Assembly (NCBI GenBank): GCA_014529385.2 | Contig: CM043966.1 | Coordinates: 99,584,087-99,648,086, forward strand | Direction of reading: 5' to 3' | Length of the DNA stretch: 64,000 bases | Source of the DNA: Adiantum capillus-veneris | Taxonomy: Eukaryota; Streptophyta; Polypodiopsida; Polypodiales; Pteridaceae | In this document: piece by piece, positions 52,874 to 64,000 of the stretch | How the letters are laid out: every line of letters starts with the position of its first letter | Position numbering within the stretch: position 1 is the first letter of the stretch | Program-made: the position numbers and the translations under genes | Notes under the pieces: generated by a model | Database searches by the model: none | What the model saw: the letters and a program-made list of their open reading frames with translations, nothing else | Told to the model about the DNA's origin: nothing

Positions 52874-55800
52874 TCATGCTTCTAGCCCTACCTCTGAATC
52901 TTTAGTTGTGGAGTTGGAGAATTCTCCCTCTTCTGGAATATCTGGCATGAACTCTGGATCAAACCTAAGCAAATACCTTTTTAGCCTCCATCCATTGACT
53001 CGAGTCTTGTGAATTCTCCCATCTGCTTCCATCAGCTTATAGTTGTCGTTGTCATAGCGCTTTTTTACAATGAATGGTCCTTCCCAGCGGGGTTGAAATT
53101 TCTTGTCCTTCCTGGTGTCAAATCTGTTGTCGTATCTCAACATCAACATGCCCTTTTCCAGGCCCTTCTCCTTAAGCCCTTGATTTAAGGTGAGCCGGCA
53201 TCGTTCTGCCTGCGCTGCATAGTGATTGATTGTTTCTTTCCTATCTAGTTGGAGCCTTTCCAGATCCAAGATGTGGTTGCGGAGATTTAAAATTGGGCGC
53301 TGTATTTGGCTAGCCATGACTTGTAAGCTGGCTATCTATACCTCAATAGATAGGACTGCCTCCTTTCCATAAACTAGATGGAAAGGCGTGAAACCTAATG
53401 GTGTTTGGAATGTGATGTCTGAATTTTTCATCAGTTCTCCTACCAGGTTGCCTCCGAAACCTGGTCCCCTATCTGATATTATCTCAAAGAGGAGTGCCAA
53501 AACGGCAATAGATGTGCTCAAATATGAACTTTGCTACCTCTTGGGATGTGATGCGGGTGGTGGCTGTTGCTTCCGTCCATCGGGTCATGTAGTCTACACG
53601 CACTATATTGTACAGTTTATCTGATTGGGCCCTTGGTAGAGGATTGATTGCATCTATTCCCCACTTCTCAAATGGACCATATGAGATGATAGGAGTCTGT
53701 GGCTCATAGGTTAGTGTGCGATCACTTGCCACTTGACAAGCCTTGCATGTTTTACACCAATGATGTACATCCCTATTTAGACTAGGCCAAGAGTATCATG
53801 CCTGTAGAATCTTCTCATTGGTGATATCTAAAGCAAAATGACCGCCACAGATGCCATCATGGCAACTTGAAATTACCTCTGTGATCTCACTGGAGGTTGG
53901 CACTCGCCTGAGAATCTGATCCTTGAATCTGATCCTTGCCCTTACAATACAAGTGGTCGTTTACAAGGCGGTATCTGGTAGCCTTCCTTACCAACCACTA
54001 TTCCTGGCCTTTAGTGTACCCTTCCGGAAATTCTCTTGTATCTAGAAACCTAATGATATCAGTCATAGCATCACTACCTTGAAAGAGTGGTAGTTTCAGT
54101 TTGTTTGCTCCTACGGGAACGTCTTGTATTCTTTCCTTGGCTAGAGCATCCGCCTTATGATTTTCTGTCCCGGGGACATGAAATAATTGCATTGCTTCAA
54201 ACTTCCTTAAAAGATCCTTAACTTGGTGTAGTTGACCAAGTAAAACCTGATTTTTACAAAGCCAAGTTCCGTTTATCTGCTTTATCAAAAGCAAAGCATC
54301 ACCAAACACATTTAGGCATTGAATTCCTTGTGAAATACACTGTTCTAACCCAAGAATTAAAGCTGCATACTCTGCTTCATTGTTGGAGTGGGAATGTAAT
54401 AGCTGCCCGATGGAGAATACCCTTTCCTATTGCTCATTGAAAATGACTATGCCAGTTGCAGACTGGTCCACTGTTTTTTTGTATGCTCCGTCAAAGAAAA
54501 GAGAGTGAGCTCTTTCTAGCTTAGGACTTTCTACCATTGGTATCTCTTCTTTTGCTTCCGTGTTCTTCTCATAGTGGCGATGAGTAAGAATACCCGCTAA
54601 ACTAACCCTGGTGGAGTTTTCTACCTGCATGGTGTAGTCAAACTCTTGTAATCTAACCAGCCATTAAGAGATCCTAGATGAGACATCCATGTGTCGCATT
54701 ACATACGGAAAGACCTCCTCCATTGTCAGAACTACAAAGGGTCTAGGCAGAAGATAGGAGCGGAACTTTGTGGTAGCAGACATTAGTGCGAGAACCATGT
54801 GTTCTACTGCGGTGAATCCCTTTTCTAATGGAGTCATGACACGACTAGAGAAGTAAATAGGACGCATGAAGGAAGTTTGGGGGTTCTTTTGCATTAATAC
54901 GACTCCAAGTGTATCACTTCCTACACTGGGGTTCACATAAAATGGCTCGTCCCACTTGGGGGGTGAAATGGTGGGAAGCGTGGCTAGGATTTGCTTCACC
55001 TCGGTAAATTGCTGCTCATTTTCTTCACTCCATGAGAAGACATCCCTTTGGGTGACTTGTTGTAGAGGGAGAACCACTTGAGATAGAAAGTGAATGAACC
55101 TGCTTAAGTATCTTACCTTCTAAAGGAAAGAAACCAACTACTTAGCTATGGTGGGTGATGACAAAGATACCAAAGCTTGGATCTTGCTAGGGTCAACCTC
55201 AATCCCTTTTGCTGAAATTATATGGCCAAGGAGAGTGACCTTGCTTTCACCAATGTGACACTTATCCACGTTGAGTTGGCCACCCAAGGTTTATAGTCTG
55301 GTCAGGCCATCATAGAGTTTGCTCAAATGGAGGGAGCGTGAACTATAGATGCAAAAATCATCTATGAAGACCCGTATTGACGTTCCAAAGTAGGGTTGGA
55401 AGACAAAAGTCACATAGCGCTGAAATGTGGCCGGAGCATTGGTGAGGCCAAAAGGCATCACTCTGTAAGCAAAGCATCCCAAGGTGTGATGAAGGTTGTC
55501 TTCTTCTGGTATTCTTCCGCAATTCTAATTTGGAAGTATCCTGAGTAGCCATCACATACTGTGTAGCACTCATGACCCGCCACTTCATTGAGAATTTCAT
55601 CTTGGAATGGGAGGGGAAATTGATCCCTCTTTGTGGCTGCATTGAGAGGTTTATAGTCCACACAGACTCTCCACTTTCCATTCTTCTTTGGTGTGACTAC
55701 TACTGGAGAGACCCATTCTAAGTCTTCGACGGGGTAGATGAAACTTGCCTATGGCAAATTCCTCACTTCTTTGAGTAGTGCCTCTTGTTGGATTCTCTCG

Positions 55801-56315
55801 GTTTGTCGGGGGTGCTTCAAATTGTGTCAATCTTTTTGGGTCTTTAAGGATGACCTCTATCACTTCGATGCTACTGTCACTCTCATCAGTTGTTGTTGTT
55901 GTCTCTTCTCCTGAGGTAGACAAATAGTTGCTGGTGGACTCATCTTCGGAAGCCTCCAAGATCATGTTGCGTTGCTTCCCAGTCCTCATGTCGTAGAATA
56001 TGGACTTCCCTTTACGGTCCTTCATTTGAATCATTCCGGTGCTCCAGTCTTGCTTAGCTTCCATAGCCATGAGCCTGGGTCTCCCAAGAATGATAGGGTA
56101 GCCCTCCCCTTTGTGTGGCATGACAAAAATGTCTACCTCCACTTCTGTATTGAATGCTTTTACTTTGACCGCATTCACAATGCCTACGCATTTCACTCTT
56201 ACGTTTTTGCCATTTTAGCTCGGCAGGGTGCCGGCCTACTCACCTCTAGGCCTAGATGGTGCATCATTTTTCCCTCATGAGGCATATTTGCACGCCACCA
56301 TCTATGTAGACGTTT
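52874..56315 (-). pseudogene. Element C protease-RT-RNase H-integrase, broken
   Basis: Pieces on the minus strand, by similarity to B: protease YIDGG (about 56300) and YPIILGRPRLMAM (56196 onward), acidic linker, RT (55661-55291, catalytic FIDDF), degenerate first RNase H (55077-54664, FYVNPSVGSDTLG), second RNase H (54630-53998, LFFDGAYKK), integrase (53732-53336: WGIDAINPLP, IISDRGPGF), and a C-terminal piece with RWEGPF (53317-52874). The RT N-terminus is partly deleted before the VEDLEWVSPV block. A second deletion removes the integrase Glu region, because the frame jumps from GELMKNSDI to LGFTPFHLVYG. Frameshifts and stops throughout. Confidence 0.85.
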
Positions 56316-57737
56316 TAGATTCGTTGCCCCTTGATGTGGGCATCCATAGTTGGTAGGATGTCATCGAGATCCCTCCCAAAGATAGCCCCAGCTATCCTTG
56401 GTCTTGATTTCCTTGTACTCACCATCTTTGTCCATTGCCTCCTCATTCTTGGTGCAAGGTGGAGTAATTGGGGCCAAGTTATCTTCGGGCTCTGCATCAA
56501 CACATCCTGATCTAAGTCATAGGGTTTAGCATACTCACCTAGTGAGAAATCCGCGATGTCTATCTTCCGTCGCGGTTTAGCTGCTTGCTTGCTAGACTCA
56601 GCTTTCCCTTTCATTTTCTCTTCCTTTTGAGAGGCTTCTTCGTGCTTGGCACCCTTCACTCCCATAGCATCCACTTCTTCTACTTTTGCTTTCCCTTTGT
56701 GCTTCTCTCGAACTAGTTCTTCTACCTTTGCCTTCCCTTTAGCTTCCAAGGTAATAACACTCGCCGCTTGGTTTACAGCAGGTGTGGTGGGGGTAGTGGT
56801 GGAATAAGAGGTGGTAGTTGTTGTTGTACAGGTGGTCCAAGGATCTGGACCGGTGGAATCGGCCCTGGTTGCCTCGGTGGTGGTGGTCTTGCCCTTGGCG
56901 GAAAGATTTGATTATGTCTCCCTCCTCTATTGAAATTCTGCCTCCTTGGATGTGGGCAGTAGTACATACCATGGCCGTATTCCCCACAATTATAGCAGTG
57001 GTACTCTTGGTTTTTCCTTTGTTGTCCTCTTCCTTGTTCTGGATTTCTGACAGGTGCATGCCCTTGCTGCACCATATGCACGGATAAACTCTCGAGTTGG
57101 GTAGTGATGCGACTCAGCACGTCTTGCTGCTCTTTTGATGCCTCTTGTGGTTGGGCTCTATGAACAGTTGTTGCAGTCACTAGGGTTAGTCGGGCTAAGT
57201 TTGATTCCTCTGACTCGTTGACTCTTGCTTGCATGTGCAGCTTCTTGTCTTTAAGGCGGGCTACGTCTACTACCAACTCATATGTTGCAGGAAACCTTCC
57301 CGTCACCTTCTCCTTAAGCGACGACCACAGGCCAGCAATGAAACGGTCCTTCTTTAGGAAATTAGGTACTCCTTCACCTTCCTCCAGTGAGGCAACCCAT
57401 CTCTCCCACAAATCCACAAACTTGGACTCGTAGGTGGCATACTCTAACAGACCTCCCTACTTCAATTCCGTCAGCTGCCATAGCTTCTCCGAGGTTGTGC
57501 ACCAAACCTCTTCACAAAGGCAGCACGTAACACATCCCATGCATTTTTGGTAGCTTGGATCAAATCATTGTACCAAGACTTGGCCTCTACTTTCACCAGT
57601 AGAGGAAAAATTTGAAGCCGTGAGGCGTCGTCATCCTTGTTGAAAACCACACAAGCAATGTCAAACTCATCCAGAAAGTCGCCGGTGACGTCTTCTCCCT
57701 TCTTCCCACTGAACGTGGCGAAAGAAACACTTGCCAT
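56316..57737 (-). pseudogene. gag: Element C gag and linker, broken
   Basis: MASVSFATFSGKKGEDVTGD to RFGAQP (57737-57471), then a 4 bp deletion against element A shifts the frame. A TAG lies at the Gln of KLNQGG. The frame resumes at WERWVASLEEGEGVPNFLKK (57417-56773) with an intact zinc knuckle CYNCGEYGHGMYYC and a proline-rich tail. A Lys/Glu-rich linker follows (56749-56315, KGKAKVEELVREKHKGKAKV). Confidence 0.85.
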
Positions 57738-57830
57738 GGTAGTGACTCAAGAAATTACAAACTTTTTGTTTTAATTATATTAATGACAATAGCGGCTCAT
57801 AGTGGCTTTTTATAGGGTTGGGTGGATAGA

Positions 57831-58064
57831 TTAAAACAAGATAAAGATGGAAACATTGAAGGAGTGGTGGTAATCCAATATGGGGAGAATGATAGGGTTT
57901 GGGGAGCTAAGGATTTCTCCTAGCACCGCGGCGTCGAACAAATACACAATCTTTTGTTGGTAGAAGATCTTTCTATCTACATAAATATTCACATGCATAT
58001 GCTGCAAAAATCTAAACGAAAACGTTGTTGGCCCGTTTTCCATCATGCACAAAGGGTAGAGCAC
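57831..58064 (-). CDS. Element C leader ORF 4 (type a family), 77 aa
   Basis: MLYPLCMMENGP, then HVNIYVDRKIFYQQKIV, ILSSPNPIILPILDY, and FNVSIFILF before the stop. It matches the type a ORFs of B and J in the second half. It lies between the other leader ORFs and gag, as in B. Open frame in an otherwise broken element. Confidence 0.55.
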   Translation of the reverse strand: MLYPLCMMENGPTTFSFRFLQHMHVNIYVDRKIFYQQKIVYLFDAAVLGEILSSPNPIILPILDYHHSFNVSIFILF

Positions 58065-58068
58065 TTAC

Positions 58069-58383
58069 CTATACTCTTACCATGCCAGTGTTGATGAGTC
58101 GGCACATCCACAGGAGGTCGTCGCCTTTCATGGGATCTACCTCTCTTCCAAAACAGCGAGAGCAGTAGCCGAACCACTCTTCCTTAGGACATGGGAACCT
58201 TCTTACCACTTCTGCTTTAGGATTGTCGAAGTGGACTAGCAGTACTCGCATGCGTCGTGTGAATTGGTAGGCGACCTTCCATCGCTTAGCCTCGGATGAC
58301 CTTCTCTTTGGCAAACTAGGTACGGCCCGGCTTTCTGAACTTGACGCACTCGCTTGGCCAAACACTTCTTCCTTTGGGGTCAT
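58069..58383 (-). CDS. Element C leader ORF 3, 104 aa, unknown
   Basis: MTPKEEVFGQASASSSESRA, a basic patch (PKRRSSEAKRWK), then VVRRFPCPKEEWFGYCSRCF and GDDLLWMCRLINTGMVRV. Its ATG overlaps the previous stop as ATGA. The Cys pair CSRC is not enough to call a zinc site. Possibly related to B leader ORF 1. Function unknown. Confidence 0.4.
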   Translation of the reverse strand: MTPKEEVFGQASASSSESRAVPSLPKRRSSEAKRWKVAYQFTRRMRVLLVHFDNPKAEVVRRFPCPKEEWFGYCSRCFGREVDPMKGDDLLWMCRLINTGMVRV

Positions 58384-58595
58384 GTGTTTCCAGACTGGCT
58401 TAGCCTTTCCTTACCTTTGGCTGGAGCAGCCCCTTTAGGCCATTTTGGAGTAGAGATTATATCTTTGATTGCAGTTTCCTTAGCAAAGAGATGCCTTACC
58501 GTTTTCTTTCCTCCTTTGATGTGGATGACTTCCTCGCGGTGAATGTTGATGTAGACAATTTCAACCCCTTCACTGCCTTTGTTGTTGGCACTCAT
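58380..58595 (-). CDS. Element C leader ORF 2, 71 aa, unknown
   Basis: MSANNKGSEGVEIVYINIHR, then HIKGGKKTVRHLFAKETAIK, KGAAPAKGKERLSQSGNT. Small, basic, no known family. Stop overlaps the next ATG. Confidence 0.35.
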   Translation of the reverse strand: MSANNKGSEGVEIVYINIHREEVIHIKGGKKTVRHLFAKETAIKDIISTPKWPKGAAPAKGKERLSQSGNT

Positions 58596-58614
58596 TGACA
58601 GTGTGTTTTGGTTG

Positions 58615-58818
58615 TCAACAGTGATAGCACTTCATAGACCTCCCACTTGATGCTCTCAATTTGTGGTTAGAATGAGCAACATGAGATAGGGAGCTTACCT
58701 CTTGAATACCGACAACACTACAGCCTGGCAGTAGTACTTCAATGAAGGCGGCTAGTGCCTCCTTACTCTCCTCCTCTTTCGTCCACCAGTTAGAGAATTC
58801 CTTCAGCCATTCGTCCAT
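58615..58818 (-). CDS. Element C leader ORF 1, 67 aa, unknown
   Basis: MDEWLKEFSNWWTKEEESKE, then ALAAFIEVLLPGCSVVGIQE. First open frame after the primer-binding site; acidic, with a helical look. No known family. Confidence 0.35.
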   Translation of the reverse strand: MDEWLKEFSNWWTKEEESKEALAAFIEVLLPGCSVVGIQEVSSLSHVAHSNHKLRASSGRSMKCYHC

Positions 58819-58874
58819 GATTGATGATGTGCGTTAATTTTAGCATTGTAAACTAAAGGTTTTCAAGAATCCCT

Positions 58875-58891
58875 CCTTCGTGGGGGCACCA
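58875..58891 (-). other. Primer-binding site of element C
   Basis: In sense TGGTGCCCCCACGAAGG, two bases after the LTR end. One base differs from B. Confidence 0.75.
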
Positions 58892-59046
58892 AATGACGGG
58901 CGCAAAGCGCGACATGAACCCCGACGGCCTCTAAAATGCCGAGAGCCGATGCACGCCGCAAGCTGGTCATGGTAAGCAAACAGGGGGCACCACCTAGCTT
59001 TGAGCGGCTAGGATGCAGACAACAATGATTTAAAAATATCACGAAT

Positions 59047-59130
<84 letters not shown>

Positions 59131-60239
59131 GACAGGTGATGAAAACCCTCGGGGGTGTGAGGGAGAATTATTCTCTTGCCATATTTACAGCAACATTATT
59201 TCCGGCCAGGTGGCACATCATGGTGATAGAGAAACAGAGGGAGAGATAGTGAACCTACTTGGTGCGTTCTCTAGAGATGACTCATTGACATGAAAACTTG
59301 CTAACATGAGTGTGTGTGCATCGATCGTTGGAGTCGAGATGTGGACATTGCTTCCTTTACATCATACAATCCCCAAAGCAAACCACTATGCTAAGTCCTC
59401 TCTCTTGTGATGCAAATGTTGTCAATTCCTCCCACTAAAATACTACCAAGTGCTGACCTCTCATGAACTTGCCCCCCCCCCCCCTCGATAGTGACCTCTA
59501 AGTGCCCTTTTATAGGTGTTGGCTGCTTTAGATTAGGGTAATCTAGCTTGATTAGGGTAACCTAATCAGAGGAGACAAAGCACGGCGGTGGGCCCTGGGT
59601 GGTTGACCCTTGCTTTGTCTTGGTAAATATTATAAGGAAAACCTCTAGGTGGGCCTCTGTGACCATCACCTAGAGAGATGAGAATTTACAAGTTTGGGAT
59701 TTTTTACAAGATTTGGTTGAAACTGGGAAAAATTGATGATAATAACCTATGATTTATTGACGAGGGCATCGTGGACATGATGCTGGTGAATAGCAGCTTC
59801 GCCGGTGTGTCGGTGTAGCGCGTTCGTCACTTTGGAGTCGGCCGAGGCAAGCCTTTGGCGCCTTTGCTTGTTTTGGTGTCGGTGTCGTGAGATTTAGGCC
59901 GTCTTCCTTCTTGTTGATGGCGTCGATGTCGTTGAGTCCTTTGTTTTTTTTGTATTTTATTGGTGTGTGTGTATATGCATGCGTGTGTATGTATGGGTGA
60001 GTGTGGGTAGGTGTGTGGATATATGTACGTGAGTGAGTGGGTGTGAGTGTGTGTATATATATACGTGTGTGCACGAGTGTGCATGGGAATGGGGGGGTAA
60101 AGCATATTATGTATATATAATATATATGTGATTTTTTTATGTTTTTTCGGTGGTTTTACTGCTCTGCAGGGAACGTAGAGCGTGAGAGAGGGAGAGTATG
60201 TTAAGGGGTGTGTGTGTGCGTGTGTGTAATGGGGATGAA

Positions 60240-60353
<114 letters not shown>

Positions 60354-60770
60354 TTACCATGTGCGCCCACACGAGCTTGCTCACGGTGAGAGGGCGACAG
60401 AGAAGGGGGAGGTTCGGACCGACCAGCATGCACCGAGGGGTTGAGCGGGTGAGGATGGGGTGTGTGTGTGTGTGGGTGTGTGTGTGCAATGCGAATGAAG
60501 TGTGTGTGTGTGTGTGTGTGTGTGGGTGGAGAGCCTCCGGTTTTTCTGATGCGCCCGCACTGGCTGCCTAATGCAGGTGAGCGAGCGCGAGGGGGTGAGA
60601 GAGGGTGGGTGAGGTGGTGAGGGAGGGAGAGGGAGATAGGTTTCAATGGCGCTCGCATGGGCTGGGTCCGGGGGGCGAGGGAGAGAGCATGGCGTAGGTG
60701 AGGGCGCATCCGACAGAGGGGGAAGGGGGGGATTTAGTCAACGAAGAAGAGGGGTGTTTTTTTTAGGAGT

Positions 60771-60772
<2 letters not shown>

Positions 60773-60869
<97 letters not shown>

Positions 60870-60965
60870 ATTTAAGGCAGGGTCCCACCATGGGGGGGGG
60901 AGAGAGTGAGAGAGAGTGTGTGAGTGGACGGGAATAGGGAGGGGCTGTGTAGGGAAGTGATCAAT

Positions 60966-61003
<38 letters not shown>

Positions 61004-61123
61004 GGGGGGGAAGATGGGGCGGGGGGGGGGGGGGTATAACGCCGAAGGGGTGTGGATGAGAGGGGAGATGGGGGTATAATATGGCGGCCCGCCATAGCTG
61101 GAATATGGACGATGGCAAAGAGA

Positions 61124-61214
<91 letters not shown>
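60773..61214 (+). repeat. GA microsatellites in C 5' LTR
   Basis: GA runs at 60773-60863, about 60966-61003 and 61129-61214 separated by unique LTR sequence. Confidence 0.95.
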
Positions 61215-61218
<4 letters not shown>

Positions 61219-61511
61219 TTTGAAAGAGAGGGAGAGGGAATATACAAAAATGCGTGGCAGCCCGCCAGAGGGTGTGACAGAGGTATCTCGTCTCGTGCGC
61301 CCACTGGGCCAGGTGATGCAATAGCAGCAGAGTAAGTGAGAGAGAGAGAGAATTGGTGGAGCCAAGGTGTAGGAGAGAGACTGTCGTCTGGTGATAATGG
61401 AGAGGTGTGGCCAAACTGGTGGCGCCCCGCTAGTGGTTAAGCCTAAAGGGTGGTGAATGGTAAAGAACTTTTCCCTTTTTTTGTTTTTTTTTCTTTGGTA
61501 GTTGGGAATGA

Positions 61512-62481
61512 GCATTGAAGAAATTGGGAGGAGTTCAAGCTAGCGATGAAGGAGGAGTACTTCATGGAGGAATCTGAGAGAGTAACAAAGAGAACTTTCC
61601 TAGAGTGGGTAGCCAAGCCGAAGGAGGGGCTCTCTCCAATAGAGCTACTCAGGGAGTTTGAGCGACAATATGCTCAACTCACAAGGAGAGAGAAGGCCAC
61701 ACTCAACTCAGAAAAGACAGAGCTCTTCTTACAAGCAACAAGAAAGGAGCTCTAGGAGCAATTGGAGCTACTTCTTGAGGACAAAGATGCTGAGCAGGGA
61801 CTGAAGACAGATTGGAACAAAGTTGAAGCTGCTGTTTCATTACTTGCCAAGCGCCAAGGGAGATGGGATAATATGGTTTTTGGTAGTGCACCATCTACCT
61901 CCACAACTTCTGAAAAGATGGTAAATATTTCTTCCTTTATACTTCCAAAAGTTGATGACGCTGCAATAGATGAGCTTGTGAAAGGTATGAGCAATTTAAA
62001 ATTAAAACTTGCAAAGCTTAAAGAGAAGGGGCAACCATTGGCACCATCTTCAAGGAAAAAAAAACAACCTAAAGAAGGTTTTGTTCATAGATGCATATGG
62101 TGTGACAGCACAGAGCATGCTAGGAGAGAATGTGACAGCTTCAGTGAAGCTTTGAGAAAAGATATTGTCTTCTTCAAGGATGGGAAGATTCACTTAAGGG
62201 AGACAAGTTTACCCTTAAGGACTAACTTTGGGAAAGGAGGAATGCAGAGTCTGGTAGAGGATATGGCCACTACCCATGCCATCTCTACATCCGAGGCATC
62301 TACTTATACAGTCAAGATTGAACCATTGAGGATTTTTAAAGAAAATGGTAAGCTGCGGCCAAGTGCTATGGAGCTAGCAAAGAATGGGAAGCTTGTGCAT
62401 GCCTATATTGCAAAATGTCAAAACAACGAAGTGTTTGTGGAAGAAAAGCACAGGCGAGAGAGTGGTGACGAAGGACCATAA
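61512..62481 (+). pseudogene. gag: Element J gag, 3' part
   Basis: Resumes after element C: WEEFKLAMKEEYFMEESERV, then LSPIELLREFERQYAQL, EKTELFLQAT, and a zinc knuckle CIWCDSTEHARREC (62095-62136). Stops in the frame: TGA at 61516-61518 and TAG at 61753-61755. The type is a plant gypsy gag that usually pairs with a DHG protease, which follows. Confidence 0.8.
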
Positions 62482-62831
62482 AAAAGAATTACTAGAAGAA
62501 GTGACACAATACCTCCTTGAGCTCCTCCGACACAGGAAGCACTATGGAAGAAAGTAGAACTGGGAGGAAAAAGGAGTCATCAAAAGGTAAGTCTAAAACT
62601 CCAACTTATAAGTTACAGTCTGATATTGAGGCTTCTAGAGACTTAAAGAAAGTTCTATAAGAAAGAATTTTGAATAGCAAAATAGATTTTACCTTGGGGA
62701 AGGTCCTTGGCATAGCCAAGCACGAGTTTAACGAGGAGATCATTGATATCATCAAGAGGAAGAGGCAAACTCTTGTTGCCATCATTTGCCCATAATCTGA
62801 AGGAGAAAGCTCAAAGACACAGGTAATACAT

Positions 62832-63407
62832 GTGGAAGACAGAGAGCATGATGAGGATGTCGTAGGTTGCTACCATTCTTCTGGAAGAACAAAGCAAGTA
62901 CAGTTTTCAAATGGAGATGAGGAGTACGAAGCCATTCCAAGAAGTCACTTTTCCAGGAATCATTGGGCAAGAGCTACGACAGAGAGAGTGGTCAAGGTGG
63001 GTGATCTTGAAGAGACATTTGTTGCCTTGATTGACCATGGCTCAGAAATAAACATAATGTCAAAGAGCTTATTCAACAAGTGCAAATTACCAATGAACAC
63101 AGATCATGGCTGGATGGTTAAGGTAGGAAATAATTCATCAGGTGAGTTATATGCAGCTTGTCCTAGTGTGAAAGTGACTATTGGAGATGTAAAGGAAGAG
63201 CAAAGTTTCTTTGTTCAGGACACATCTTCTTATGATCTCATCCTTGGACAACCCTACATTGTAGGGGTTAGAATGGAAACAAAGGTAATGGATGATGGTT
63301 CTGCTTATGCTAGGATAAGAAGTAAAGATGAAAAGCGTGCTGTTCAATTTCTCACTGTCTGTGTGAATCATGAAAGAGACCAAGTACCTCATCTGCCAGA
63401 GTCCTAA
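62832..63407 (+). pseudogene. Element J protease region
   Basis: Retropepsin with ALIDHGSEINIMSK as the active-site strand and SYDLILGQPYI as the closing motif. Asp-His-Gly in place of Asp-Ser/Thr-Gly is commonly seen in this plant gypsy lineage. It is in a different frame from gag, and the stretch 62482-62831 between them has stops. The frame ends at 63407 and no RT follows; instead the sequence turns into opposite-strand integrase. Confidence 0.75.
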
Positions 63408-63439
63408 AGGCAGGTGACTAGATCCACAACCCATTTATA

Positions 63440-64000
63440 ATGCATGGCTAGTGGATAAGTAGGATGTAACCTATCACGATGTCTCACATTTGAATACATT
63501 TAACATGTTACACATGATTCCACAAAGTGGGATACATCCTTGTACATACCTTTCCACCAATACCTTTCCTTTAGCTTTGAAAAGGTTGCCCACACACCAC
63601 GGTGTTCAGCCCATAGGTTCTCATGAAACTCCTGCATGAGCTTTACTTGACTCTGTTTGTTACATACTACCCTTTGTGGTATAGCACCCCTCCGTTTTGG
63701 ATGTTTCCATAAGTAACCATCCTACAGAAAGTACTCGTATGCTTTTCTGCGTATCCTCTTAAACTCATGCTGATAGCAATCACCCTGTTTTGTTAAAGTA
63801 CTCAAATAACGACCAATAAGCAGCCAATCTCCTTCATACCCATCTTCTAAAAACAACTCAAGTGCACTAGGTGTGCCAACATCATTATGCTCAACATGAT
63901 TAATGGAGTAGAACCTTGTGCCTACATCTTCACTATCATCTACCATGTCTTGCTCATCCTCATACCTTGCCCGTGATAGCATATCCGCTATCGGATTGTC
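63440..64000 (-). pseudogene. Fragment K: RNase H end and integrase N-terminus
   Basis: Minus strand, running in from beyond the window: IADMLSRARYED (end of RNase H), an acidic linker, RRKAYEYFLQDGYLWKHPKR, HENLWAEHRGVWATF (HHCC His pair) and SCVTC with a TAA at 63500-63502 in place of the next Gln. It is the type of pol expected downstream of the J protease, but inverted relative to J. It stops before the integrase catalytic core. Confidence 0.75.

Overview
This window is repeat-dominated nuclear DNA of a land plant. I see no intact host gene. What I can recognise is a stack of LTR retrotransposons, mostly Ty3/gypsy, with a Ty1/copia scrap, a CACTA-type terminus, a 5S-like sequence and many very long CT/GA, CA/GT and poly-G/C tracts that lie mostly inside LTRs. 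Dual RNase H (Tat-type) gypsy elements, a CACTA end and a 5S-like sequence point to a vascular plant. A sushi/Tcn1-like chromovirus with a classical chromodomain hints at a lineage outside the core angiosperms (fern, lycophyte or gymnosperm), but this is weak.

Layout. 1-13518 (+): element A, an old, deleted Tat-type relative, split by element B (2006-11213, +), a young, nearly intact element whose two LTRs differ at four substitutions by eye. 13800-16500 (+): decayed chromovirus G, whose 3' LTR carries a heat-shock-element-like decamer array. 16519-18850: copia gag scrap, short tandem duplications and a 5S-like stretch. 18853-19000: CACTA-like terminus with a subterminal hairpin. 19182-23627: element F, a Tat-type pol fragment whose 5' part is duplicated as a gap-free 1.07 kb inverted repeat. 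23628-25149 and 40770-42205: copies of one LTR-like sequence (E), with an E gag-only frame at 38862-40700 (-). 25150-38707 (-): element D, a complete LTR-to-LTR element encoding an upstream ORF, gag, protease, RT, RNase H, integrase, a second retropepsin-like domain after the integrase, and a small acidic ORF before the 3' LTR. 43933-45503 (-): solo LTR H. 46955-48120 (-): fragment I, related to the end of D. 48130-50221 and 61512-63407 (+): element J, split by element C (50222-61511, -), an old Tat-type relative of A with 2.6 kb LTRs. 63440-64000 (-): RNase H/integrase fragment K.

How the parts relate. Nesting gives a relative order: B after A, C after J, and probably D after E. A, B, C and H share LTR features (a hairpin followed by TGGTGCCC near the LTR end), and B, C and H are each flanked by 4 bp duplications. 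B, C and J carry small ORFs between the LTR and gag, including a recurrent protein of about 70 aa that I do not recognise. Together with the post-integrase retropepsin-like domain of D and I, this is the most novel content. B is the only element that looks potentially active. It needs only one in-frame TAG between gag and pol to be read through or explained.
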